Part shown: piece after piece, positions 1 to 6,010 of the stretch | Numbering within the stretch: position 1 is the first letter of the stretch | How the letters are laid out: every line of letters starts with the position of its first letter | Assembly (NCBI GenBank): GCA_013816645.1 | Contig: JACDEC010000192.1 | Span: 1-6,154 of the forward strand | DNA length: 6,154 nt | DNA from: Planctomycetota bacterium | Lineage (GTDB): Bacteria; Planctomycetota; UBA11346 | Direction: 5' to 3' | Made by a program: the position numbers and the translations under genes | The notes under the pieces: model-generated | Databases searched by the model: none | The model's input: only the letters and a program-made list of their open reading frames with translations | What the model was told of the DNA's origin: nothing

Positions 1-150
1 GATGTGCATGGGACGGGGGGCGGGTGATCGGGGTTGGGGGTCGGGCCGCAGCGCACGCGATGGGCATGGGACGGGGGGCGGGTGATCGGGGTTGGGGGTC
101 GGGCCGCAGCGCACGCGATGGGCATGGGACGGGGGGCGGGTGATCGGGGT
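1..150. repeat. 58-bp G-rich tandem repeat, about 2.6 copies
   Basis: Three units begin at 1, 59 and 117, giving an exact period of 58 bp. Units 1 and 2 are nearly identical; the visible difference is GATGTGC at 1 against GATGGGC at 59. Unit 3 matches for about 34 bases and diverges near 150. Each full unit carries six G-runs of three or more separated by loops of 1-5 bases, which fits the G-quadruplex consensus on the + strand. The array may continue left of the window. An open frame starting at 34 runs through it into pilC, but 58 is not a multiple of 3, so successive units are read in different frames. The array is therefore intergenic, not an N-terminal extension. Confidence 0.93.
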
Positions 151-194
151 CGGTACGCAACGTCCGATGCGCGCGGAAATCGCTGCGAGACCGT

Positions 195-224
195 CCCCCA
201 ACCCCTGACCCCCGGCCCCCGTCC
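195..224. repeat. C-rich inverted partial copy of the 58-bp repeat
   Basis: This 30-base C-rich stretch matches the reverse complement of the repeat core at 67-96 at 25 of 30 positions, including an 11-base exact start (CCCCCAACCCC). It could pair with an upstream unit as a long stem, or place G-runs on the - strand just upstream of the pilC promoter. Part of the match comes from low-complexity composition, but the ordered CCCCCAACCCC and CCCCCGTCC blocks make pure chance less likely. Confidence 0.6.
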
Positions 225-226
225 CC

Positions 227-255
227 TTGTGGTGCCGGGGCCGACTCTCCATACT
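227..255 (+). promoter_or_regulatory. Putative sigma-70-type promoter of pilC
   Basis: TTGTGG at 227-232 and CATACT at 250-255 are separated by 17 bp. They match the -35 and -10 consensus at 3/6 and 4/6. Transcription would start near 262 and give a leader of about 24 nt that contains the ribosome binding site. The match is modest and rests on spacing and position. I see no -24/-12 sigma-54 motif here. Confidence 0.35.
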
Positions 256-272
256 CGGGCGGACTTTCCTTC

Positions 273-278
273 GAGGAG
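273..278 (+). promoter_or_regulatory. Ribosome binding site that fixes the pilC GTG start
   Basis: GAGGAG ends 7 nt before the GTG at 286. An out-of-frame ATG at 281 lies only 2 nt from the site and reads five codons to a stop, so it is not the start. The site supports GTG 286 over the in-frame upstream starts inside the tandem repeat. Confidence 0.8.
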
Positions 279-285
279 ACATGCG

Positions 286-1512
286 GTGGCAAAATTGAAG
301 TTCGCCTACGTCGCCAAGAACGTCGACGGTCGCGAGGTCAAAGGGAACATCGAAGCCGAGAACGAGGCCGACGCCACCGGTCGGCTGCGCGGCCAGCAGC
401 TCTCGGTGCTCAAGCTCGAAGCCAAGGGGGGCGGGAAGGGCGGCATGTTCAAGGGCGGCGCGTCGCGCAGCGCCAAGACCGCAGAACTCGCGCTCTTCAC
501 CCGCCAGCTCGCCACCATGATCGGCGCCGGCATCCCGCTGCTCGAAGGCATCGAAATCCTCGGCGCCCAGACCTTGGACGAGAACAAGGGCTTCGGCATG
601 GGCCTGCAGGACGTCGCCGACCTGGTCCGCGGCGGTACCGAACTGTCCGAGGCGATGGCCAAGTTCCCGCGCATCTTCCCCGACATCTACGTCAACATGG
701 TCAAGGCGGGCGAAGCCTCGGGCCAGCTCGACGTCATCCTCAACCGTCTCGCCGACTTCATGGAAGCGACCGAATCGCTCAAGCGCGAGATCAAATCGGC
801 GATGACCTATCCCGTCATCTCCTTGTGCCTGATCCTCGGCATCACCGGCTACCTGCTGGTCGGCGTGGTCCCGAAGTTCCAGAAGATGTTCGACAGCCTC
901 GGCGGCAAGCTGCCGTTCGTGACCGTGGTCGTGGTCGGCGCCTCGCAGTGGCTGCAGAACAACATCCTGGTCACTTTGCTGATCATCGTCGCCTCGATCG
1001 TGACCTATGTGCTGTGGGTCAAGACCCCCAAGGGCCGGCGCATCCGTGACACCTTGTTCCTCAAGCTGCCGGTGTTCGGCCCGCTGTTCCAGAAAGTCGC
1101 GGTCAGCCGCTTCGCGCGCACCTTCTCGACCCTGCTCAGCTCGGGCGTGCCGATCCTCGGCGCGCTCGAGATCGTGGCCATGACCTCGGGCAACGCCGTG
1201 ATCGAAGACACGCTGCTCGAGACCCGCGACACGGTGAAGCGCGGCGAGAGCCTGTCCTCGCACCTCGAGACCGCGTGGGTGTTCCCGAAGATGGTGGTCA
1301 AGATGATCGGCATCGGCGAGCGCTCGGGCGCGCTCGAGCAGCTGCTCTCGAAGATCGCCGACTTCTACGACGAGCAGGTGCACGCCACCGTGAAGAGTCT
1401 CACCAGCCTCATCGAGCCGATCATGCTGGTCGTCATGGGTACCATTGTCGGCATCATCGTGCTCGCGATCTTCTACCCGATTCTCGAGCTGCAGAACGCC
1501 GTCCGCGGCTGA
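286..1512 (+). CDS. pilC: Type IV pilus inner-membrane platform protein PilC (GspF/T2SSF family)
   Basis: This is a polytopic inner-membrane protein that forms the platform of the type IV pilus machine. In the family it connects the cytoplasmic ATPases (PilB, PilT) to pilin assembly and disassembly. From GTG 286 it is 408 aa, the usual family length. Two homologous T2SSF domains are visible at about 67-190 and 270-393. Each opens with a similar helix (LFTRQLATMIGAGIPLLEGI at 70-89; RFARTFSTLLSSGVPILGAL from 275) and carries a GE-x-SG motif (G142-E143 and G344-E345). Hydrophobic segments lie at about 172-198, 226-245 and 375-400, the expected three-helix pattern. There is no signal peptide. 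The N-terminus is short and Gly/Lys-rich near 48-58, unlike the longer N-terminus of Xanthomonas PilC. A type II secretion GspF is the alternative, but the adjacent PilS-like kinase favours a pilus role. pilB, pilT and pilin genes are not in the window. Confidence 0.9.
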   Translation: MAKLKFAYVAKNVDGREVKGNIEAENEADATGRLRGQQLSVLKLEAKGGGKGGMFKGGASRSAKTAELALFTRQLATMIGAGIPLLEGIEILGAQTLDENKGFGMGLQDVADLVRGGTELSEAMAKFPRIFPDIYVNMVKAGEASGQLDVILNRLADFMEATESLKREIKSAMTYPVISLCLILGITGYLLVGVVPKFQKMFDSLGGKLPFVTVVVVGASQWLQNNILVTLLIIVASIVTYVLWVKTPKGRRIRDTLFLKLPVFGPLFQKVAVSRFARTFSTLLSSGVPILGALEIVAMTSGNAVIEDTLLETRDTVKRGESLSSHLETAWVFPKMVVKMIGIGERSGALEQLLSKIADFYDEQVHATVKSLTSLIEPIMLVVMGTIVGIIVLAIFYPILELQNAVRG

Positions 1513-1551
1513 TCCCCCGATGACCGGTCCCGCCGGCGACGTCGGCTCGCG

Positions 1552-3210
1552 ATGAACGTCGGCGACGTCCCGATGTCGCTGTCGGTTGCCGCCCGCCAGG
1601 TCTCGTTGCTGCGGCTGCTGCTGCTGGCGGTGGCGCTCGGCGTCCTGACCCAGGGCCTGCCCGACAACGCCGATACCGTCGACATCCGCCGCTACCTCGG
1701 CTGGCTGGTCCTGCTGGTGGCGGCCTCCGCGGCCATCCTGGCGACCACCGTGCGCTGGGTGCGCGCCCGTTGGCAGCTGGCCCTGCAGCTGGTCTTCGAC
1801 CTGATCTGGACCGGGTTGCTCGTCTACTTCAGCGGCGGCGTGGCCTCGCCGGCGGTGGTGATGCTCTTCGCGGTGATCCTCACCGGCACCTTGGCGTTGC
1901 CCGGAGCGGCGCCGTTCGTGATGCCGGCGCTGGCCTCGCTCGCGCTCGCCGGTTCGGGGATGCTCTACCTCGCTGGGTACCATCCCCTGGGCGCGGAGGC
2001 GATCGAGAACAACCCGGTGCTCTCGAACGTCAACGCGCTGCTCTCGGTGGTCGGCGTGCAGATCGCGGCGCTGTTCCTGGTCGACATCCTCGGCCAGTTG
2101 CTGGCCAGGCGCTGGCACGAGCAGCGCCTGTTCACCGGCGAACTGCTCGATCAGCTCGGCGAGGGAGTCCTCGCCGTCGATCGCCATGGCATCATCGCCT
2201 ACGCCAACGCCGAAGCCATGCGACTGCTCGACCTGCCTCCAGGCGGCGCACAGGGTCGCAAAGCCAGCGAACTGCTCGCGCACCCCACGCTCAAACCGGT
2301 CGCCGAACTGCTCGAAGACGATGACCTGCCCGCGCTGCGCCGCTTCGACGACGCCAACGGCCGGCAACTCGTCCTGCGTCTGACCGCCCTGAGCGATCGC
2401 CGCGGCAGGCCGCTCGGTCGCACCCTGCTGGTCGCCGACGAGACCAGGCTGCGGGTGCTCGAAGAAGGCGCGCAACGCTCCGCGCACCTCGCGGCGCTCG
2501 GCGAGATGGCGGCCGGCATCGCCCATGAGGTGCGCAATCCCCTGACCAGCCTGCGCGGCTGCGCCCAGGAGCTGGCGGATCTCAACATGCGCGATGGCAA
2601 CCGCGACGGCGCCGACCTCGCCAAGATCATGATCGACGAAGCCGACCGCCTGGCGCGGATCGTCGAGGACTTCCTCAGCCTCTCGCGTATGCGCACGCCG
2701 CGGCGCGAGGACATCCGCGTCGAACAGGTGCTGTCCGACCTGCGCGAGCTCTACCAGCGCCGCGAGGACCTCCGGCCCGGCGCGCTGGTCTTCGTGGTAG
2801 ATCCGGACACGCCCAGCGCGTTCGTCGACGCCGATCAGTTCCGTCAGGCGCTGATCAACCTGATCAACAACAGCATCGAGGCGCTGCGTGGCTCGGCGGG
2901 ATCGTCGATCACGGTGACCGCGCGCGCCGCGCCCAGCGGCAACCCGCTGGGCAGTGCGGCGATCGAAATCACGGTCGCCGACAATGGTCCGGGCATCCCG
3001 GCCGAACTCCTCAACCGGATCTTCACCCCGTTCTTCAGCACCAAGAGCCGCGGCACCGGTCTGGGACTGAGCCTGGTCCAGCGCATCGTGCGCGACCACG
3101 AAGGACTGGTGCGCATCGATAGCGCACCGGGGAAGGGGACGGCGGTGGTGCTGCTGTTGCCTGCGCATTCGCAGACCCGGACTTTTGTGAGGGCGCTCGG
3201 GGGGAGGTAG
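1552..3210 (+). CDS. pilS: Membrane sensor histidine kinase, PilS/NtrB type
   Basis: Sensor kinase of a two-component system. PilS proteins sense pilin or membrane state and phosphorylate PilR, a sigma-54 activator of pilin transcription. The protein is 552 aa. About six hydrophobic segments occupy residues 12-185 (near 15-35, 48-68, 74-95, 99-117, 120-142 and 160-183), with almost no periplasmic domain, as in PilS. A PAS domain (about 198-300) is followed by the H-box GIAHEVRNPL with phospho-acceptor H325. The ATPase domain shows the N-box (INNSIEAL, about 437-444), G1 DNGPGIP from D477, the F-box FTPFFSTK, and G2 GTGLGLSL from G501, so all catalytic boxes are intact. It starts 39 bp after pilC and is probably in the same operon. 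No clear Shine-Dalgarno precedes ATG 1552; ATG 1573 (residue 8) is an alternative start. No response regulator follows; the next gene is convergent. The kinase class is secure; the PilS assignment rests on topology and on pilC next door. Confidence 0.82.
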   Translation: MNVGDVPMSLSVAARQVSLLRLLLLAVALGVLTQGLPDNADTVDIRRYLGWLVLLVAASAAILATTVRWVRARWQLALQLVFDLIWTGLLVYFSGGVASPAVVMLFAVILTGTLALPGAAPFVMPALASLALAGSGMLYLAGYHPLGAEAIENNPVLSNVNALLSVVGVQIAALFLVDILGQLLARRWHEQRLFTGELLDQLGEGVLAVDRHGIIAYANAEAMRLLDLPPGGAQGRKASELLAHPTLKPVAELLEDDDLPALRRFDDANGRQLVLRLTALSDRRGRPLGRTLLVADETRLRVLEEGAQRSAHLAALGEMAAGIAHEVRNPLTSLRGCAQELADLNMRDGNRDGADLAKIMIDEADRLARIVEDFLSLSRMRTPRREDIRVEQVLSDLRELYQRREDLRPGALVFVVDPDTPSAFVDADQFRQALINLINNSIEALRGSAGSSITVTARAAPSGNPLGSAAIEITVADNGPGIPAELLNRIFTPFFSTKSRGTGLGLSLVQRIVRDHEGLVRIDSAPGKGTAVVLLLPAHSQTRTFVRALGGR

Positions 3211-3231
3211 GAGGGTGAGACCTGCGAAGAA

Positions 3232-3246
3232 AAGCCTTTACGGCTT
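3232..3246 (+). terminator. Weak hairpin downstream of pilS
   Basis: AAGCC and GGCTT form a 5-bp stem around a 5-nt loop, beginning 22 nt after the pilS stop and followed by ATT. It could help end the pilC-pilS transcript, but the stem is short and there is no real T-tract. Confidence 0.2.
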
Positions 3247-3344
3247 ATTGCGGTGGAGGGTGGCCGGACCGCTTACGTCGAGTTCCTCGGCCGGGGCGGC
3301 CTGCGGGGACTCGACTGTCGCTGGTTCTCCTCCGCTGTGAACGA

Positions 3345-3391
3345 GTCGTCGCTTCCTGAGCGACGCTTCGCGTCGATCAGGAAGCGACGAC
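3345..3391. terminator. 47-nt near-perfect hairpin at the convergent gene ends
   Basis: GTCGTCGCTTCCTGA (3345-3359) is the exact reverse complement of 3377-3391. Inside it, CGACGC (3361-3366) pairs with GCGTCG (3370-3375) around a TTC loop. The result is 21 base pairs interrupted by one G/A mismatch (3360/3376). The right arm is the last four codons and stop of the - strand deaminase gene, so the hairpin begins inside that coding region. Neither strand has a T-run after the stem, so it is not a textbook intrinsic terminator. It could still end or stabilise both convergent transcripts. Confidence 0.65.
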
Positions 3392-4501
3392 GAAGTGCTT
3401 GCTCAACGTCGGCCCATCCTGCCCCGCGTAGGTATTGCTGCAGGTCCCGTACAGCCGCGTGCACGGGCGCTGCAGGACCTCATAGGCCATCGCGCAGATC
3501 GGCTGGCCGTGGCGCAGGATGAGGTCGTCCTGGTGCGGACGCACTTCGAGCACGGCCTTGGCGCCGGGCTCCTGGTCGCCGCTGATCCCCCAGCCGGGAT
3601 CGAAGAAGCCGGCGTAGTGCGCGCGGAATTCGCCGGCCGAGGCATCGTAGGGCACCATCTCGCAGGCCAGGTCGGCGGGCACCACCACGCGTTCGCGGGT
3701 GGCGAGGATGTAGAAGCGCTCCTGCTCGAGGAACAGGAAGCCCGATGGGGGCTTGGGCACCGGCGCGAAGAAGTCGTCGGTGTGGTGGCCGCGCACCTTG
3801 GCCAGCACCAGCGGATGATGGGTGCGCTTGGCGACGTAGCCGACGATCGGCTGCGAGAGGTCGGCGGTCATCACCGCCCGGCCGTCGAACAGGCAGGCGC
3901 GACTGGCCGACGCCCGGCCATCGGGTTCGCGCAGCAGGGGTTGCCGGGCGTGCCGTTCGAGCATCTCGGCCTGGCTGAGCACGATGCGCTGGCAGAAGAA
4001 GATGGCCTGGTTGAGGCTGACGCCGACCTGGGCGACGACGTTGAAGCTACGCGGGATCAGTTCGAGCCAGAGGTCGCCGTCGTAGCCGCTGGGGATGCGG
4101 TCGTAGCGCGGGCTGCCGTCGGCGAGCACGCGGGTGGCGAGGTCGACGCGCCCGGTCGAGCTCTTCGAGTTGGTGTAGGCCTCCATGCCGGGGGGCAGGC
4201 GGAAGCGTTCGCGCAGGCGCACGAGGTAGACCTGGTCACGGCCCAGGCAGGTCGGCGTCGACAGGTCGAGGCGTTCGAGCGCGAGGTGCTTGACCAGGTC
4301 GCGCACCGTCTCGCCCGCCAGGGGCAGGACGCTGCCGGGCAGGCGGTAGGCCTCGTCGGCCAGGGTCAGGTCGATCGACGCCGGCTGCACCTGCGCGTCG
4401 GCGATGCCGGCGTTGGAATACACCGCGCCGGTGGTCACCAGTTCGCGCAGTTCATCGACCACCAGGGTGCCGGGACGCATGCAGGAATCGCTGAAGGACA
4501 T
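3377..4501 (-). CDS. dcd: Double-domain dCTP deaminase (2'-deoxycytidine 5'-triphosphate deaminase)
   Basis: Predicted cytoplasmic enzyme converting dCTP to dUTP and ammonia, which feeds dTMP synthesis. At 374 aa it is about twice the length of classical Dcd (about 190 aa) and looks like two tandem dUTPase-like folds. The N-terminal half has the QPASIDLTL strand (39-47), the nucleotide-binding NSKSSTGRVDL motif (111-121) and GYDGDLWLELIP (139-150), where E147 fits the catalytic glutamate of Dcd. The C-terminal half repeats the pattern in diverged form: FFDPGWG (299-305), AKAVLEV with E319, and GQPICAMAYE (332-341). It ends with YAGQDGPTLSKHF (358-370), which resembles the C-terminal lid of Dcd. 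The first half lacks its own lid and the second lacks the SSTGR loop, so the two halves probably share sites. Long proteins of this kind are known in alphaproteobacteria and some other phyla. No Shine-Dalgarno precedes ATG 4501; M8 is an alternative start. Confidence 0.85.
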   Translation of the reverse strand: MSFSDSCMRPGTLVVDELRELVTTGAVYSNAGIADAQVQPASIDLTLADEAYRLPGSVLPLAGETVRDLVKHLALERLDLSTPTCLGRDQVYLVRLRERFRLPPGMEAYTNSKSSTGRVDLATRVLADGSPRYDRIPSGYDGDLWLELIPRSFNVVAQVGVSLNQAIFFCQRIVLSQAEMLERHARQPLLREPDGRASASRACLFDGRAVMTADLSQPIVGYVAKRTHHPLVLAKVRGHHTDDFFAPVPKPPSGFLFLEQERFYILATRERVVVPADLACEMVPYDASAGEFRAHYAGFFDPGWGISGDQEPGAKAVLEVRPHQDDLILRHGQPICAMAYEVLQRPCTRLYGTCSNTYAGQDGPTLSKHFVVAS

Positions 4502-4509
4502 GGCGCGGG

Positions 4510-4515
4510 ATTAGA
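4510..4515 (-). promoter_or_regulatory. Putative -10 element of dcd, suggesting a leaderless transcript
   Basis: On the - strand TCTAAT (5/6 match to TATAAT) lies 8 nt before the dcd ATG. Transcription from it would begin at or within a base or two of the start codon, which agrees with the lack of any Shine-Dalgarno. No convincing -35 hexamer is seen 16-18 bp upstream. Confidence 0.4.
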
Positions 4516-4539
4516 GTCGTTGCCGCCCGGGGGGCCAGC

Positions 4540-4732
4540 GCGGGTTCATTCCGGGCAGCGTCCGGTCGGGCCTGCAGCCCTCGTCCGGTCGCGCTGCGCT
4601 CGTCGGAAGGCATCCGCGAGGTGCCAGGCGATCCGTCGGCCTGACTTCTCCGGACGAGGGTCGCAGGGCCGACCGGGCGAGGGTGGCGCAGCCGCCCGCC
4701 CCGACGAGGCGCGAAGCGCCGACCGGACGCAT
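4540..4732. repeat. Palindrome-rich intergenic block
   Basis: This GC-rich stretch lies between the regulator stop and the dcd start and shows no coding pattern. Its main feature is an imperfect inverted repeat of 29 bp, 4560-4588 against 4650-4678, matching at 25 of 29 positions with a 61-bp spacer. A second, overlapping set pairs CTCGTCGG (4599-4606) with CCGACGAG (4701-4708) and CGTCCGGTC (4582-4590) with GACCGGACG (4721-4729). A small hairpin GGCGC-GAA-GCGCC lies at 4708-4720. GTCCGGTCG occurs twice directly (4560, 4583). The competing pairings suggest a repeat mosaic or a structured RNA. It may also terminate the regulator transcript, since the outermost arm begins a few bases after its stop. 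Confidence 0.7.
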
Positions 4733-5278
4733 TCACCCCGGCTGGAAGACCACCACCGACAACGCCGTGACCGCCTGGATGGGATCACGGTTGATGTAGA
4801 CGTGCGAACGCTGGCCGGGGAACTGGACGAGCGAGCCGGCCTCGATCTCGACGGTCTCGTCCTCGATCTGCAGCGAGGCGCGACCGACCAGGGTGAAGAA
4901 GTATTCTTGCGAGCCCGATGGATGCGGCCGGCCGACGCTACGGCAGCCCGGCAGCATGGTGACGTGGTGGATCTGCACGCCCTTGGATGCGATCGGCGAG
5001 ACCAGCTTGGCGAGGAAATGCCCGCCTTCCGCGCGGTACTCCTGCATGTCCTCGGGACCCACCTTGTAGAAGCGGTGCTCGGGCAGTTCGGTGAGCAGTT
5101 CGTCGACGCTGACGCCCAGGGCCTTGGCGACCGCCATCACCGACTGGATGCCGGGATTGGATCCCGCGCGTTCCATGTTGGCGAGGGTCGCGCGGGGCAG
5201 CCCAGCGCGTTCGGCGAGTTGGGCCTGGGTGAGCTTGGCGTGCTTGCGCAGGCGGTGCAGATTGGCGGCGTGCGGCAT
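4733..5278 (-). CDS. XRE-family transcriptional regulator with C-terminal cupin sensor domain
   Basis: DNA-binding regulator of the common HTH-cupin architecture, 181 aa, in which a small ligand or metal held by the cupin is thought to tune DNA binding. The helix-turn-helix spans residues 6-62; LTQAQLAERAGLPRATLANM (16-35) carries the two central helices. After a linker the cupin fold runs from about 103 to 178. Motif 1 is diverged (R117-x-H119, E125, G132, with Arg in place of the first His). Motif 2 is good: G148, P154, H159 and N163 fit G-x5-P-x4-H-x3-N. A metal site from H119, E125 and H159 is plausible. Relatives include regulators of polyamine, amino-acid and stress genes; the target cannot be named from sequence. 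It is divergent from sodB and shares a 130-bp intergenic region with it. No Shine-Dalgarno precedes ATG 5278. The family is certain, the ligand unknown. Confidence 0.88.
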   Translation of the reverse strand: MPHAANLHRLRKHAKLTQAQLAERAGLPRATLANMERAGSNPGIQSVMAVAKALGVSVDELLTELPEHRFYKVGPEDMQEYRAEGGHFLAKLVSPIASKGVQIHHVTMLPGCRSVGRPHPSGSQEYFFTLVGRASLQIEDETVEIEAGSLVQFPGQRSHVYINRDPIQAVTALSVVVFQPG

Positions 5279-5285
5279 GGGCGCA

Positions 5286-5293
5286 GGCTAGCC
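5286..5293. promoter_or_regulatory. GGCTAGCC palindrome before the XRE-cupin gene
   Basis: A perfect 8-bp palindrome ends 7 nt upstream of the regulator ATG. Its position would suit an autoregulatory operator, but 8-bp palindromes are frequent and there is no second copy near the sodB promoter. On the - strand TAGCCT (5290-5285) overlaps it as a poor -10 candidate. Confidence 0.2.
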
Positions 5294-5351
5294 AAGCAGC
5301 AGGGATTCCAATGTGTTGTCAGCAGGGGGGTGCAATTCCCGGATGCTTGCC

Positions 5352-5380
5352 TTGTTCCGTCACCGGCTCTTGCCTATAAC
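5352..5380 (+). promoter_or_regulatory. Putative sigma-70-type promoter of sodB
   Basis: TTGTTC (5352-5357) and TATAAC (5375-5380) are 17 bp apart, matching -35 at 3/6 and -10 at 5/6. A start near 5387 would leave a leader of about 22 nt with the ribosome binding site inside it. I see no recognisable Fur box overlapping it. Confidence 0.55.
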
Positions 5381-5396
5381 CCGGGCCTCATCCCAC

Positions 5397-5402
5397 GAGG
5401 AG
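5397..5402 (+). promoter_or_regulatory. Ribosome binding site of sodB
   Basis: GAGGAG lies 6 nt before ATG 5409. It rules out the in-frame upstream ATG at 5313, whose extension would cover the promoter and has no family similarity. Confidence 0.85.
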
Positions 5403-5408
5403 CCTGCG

Positions 5409-6005
5409 ATGGCCATCACCCTTCCGCCCCTTCCCTACCCCAAGGACGCGCTCGCGCCCCACTACAGCGCCGAGACGCTCGAGTTCCACCACGGCAAGCA
5501 CCACAACGCCTACGTCGTCAACCTCAACAAGCTGATCGACGAGAAGAAGGCCGACGGCTCCAAGAGCCTCGAAGAGATCATCATGGCGGCCGAGAACCCG
5601 GGCCCGGTGTTCAACAACGCCGCCCAGATCTGGAACCACACCTTCTTCTGGAACTGCATGAAGCCCAAGGGCGGCGGCGAACCGACCGGCGCGCTCGCCG
5701 AGGCGATCACCCGCGACTTCGGCTCCTTCGCCAAGTTCAAGGAAGAGTTCACCGCCGCCGGCATGGGCCAGTTCGGTTCGGGCTGGGCGTGGCTGGTCAG
5801 CGAGGGCGGCAAGCTCAAGGTCACCAAGACCGCGAACGCCGACCTGCCGATGAAGCACAAGCAGACCGCGCTGCTGACCGTCGACGTGTGGGAGCACGCC
5901 TACTACATCGACTACCGCAACCTGCGCCCCAAGTGGATCGAGACCTTCCTCGGCTCGCTGGTCAACTGGGACTTCGTCGCGCAGAATCTCAAGGGCGCGA
6001 AGTAA
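5409..6005 (+). CDS. sodB: Superoxide dismutase, iron type (Fe-SOD)
   Basis: Cytoplasmic enzyme that dismutates superoxide to oxygen and hydrogen peroxide. The protein is 198 aa, close to the 193 of E. coli SodB, with no signal peptide. The N-terminal helical domain carries FHHGKHHNAYV with ligand H27 and AAQIWNHTFFW with ligand H77. The C-terminal domain carries GSGWAWLV and DVWEHAYYIDY with ligands D159 and H163, so all four metal ligands are present. Q73, in AAQIWNH, matches the active-site glutamine position typical of Fe-SOD rather than Mn-SOD, and NNAAQ and WNCMKP also follow the Fe type. Metal choice can still differ in cambialistic enzymes. ATG 5409 is chosen because of GAGGAG 6 nt upstream and the conserved start of the family (ITLPPLPY). 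It is transcribed away from the XRE-cupin gene, which may regulate it; that link is inference. Confidence 0.96.
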   Translation: MAITLPPLPYPKDALAPHYSAETLEFHHGKHHNAYVVNLNKLIDEKKADGSKSLEEIIMAAENPGPVFNNAAQIWNHTFFWNCMKPKGGGEPTGALAEAITRDFGSFAKFKEEFTAAGMGQFGSGWAWLVSEGGKLKVTKTANADLPMKHKQTALLTVDVWEHAYYIDYRNLRPKWIETFLGSLVNWDFVAQNLKGAK

Positions 6006-6010
6006 GGGGA

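Noticed and set aside
1..150. CRISPR array
   Set aside because: The 58-bp units are contiguous tandem copies with no unique spacers between repeats, and no cas genes are present.
306..686. Antisense frame inside pilC, like many others at 1005-1313, 2199-2714 and 5388-5897
   Set aside because: They lie wholly inside strongly supported genes, have low-complexity Arg/Ser/Pro-rich products and no ribosome sites. They are GC-driven shadows.
3211..3376. Possible small gene in the gap between pilS and dcd (frame from 3253)
   Set aside because: The frame begins in the gap but runs into dcd antisense sequence, has no Shine-Dalgarno, and its product resembles no known family.
4560..4678. Insertion-sequence remnant
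   Set aside because: The 29-bp inverted repeats resemble terminal repeats, but there is no transposase between them and no clear target-site duplication at the ends. Kept only as a palindromic block.
4452..4788. Small - strand frames of 73-94 codons over the palindromic block
   Set aside because: Three frames overlap the same region with Arg/Pro-rich translations and no start signals. The palindromes explain the sequence better.
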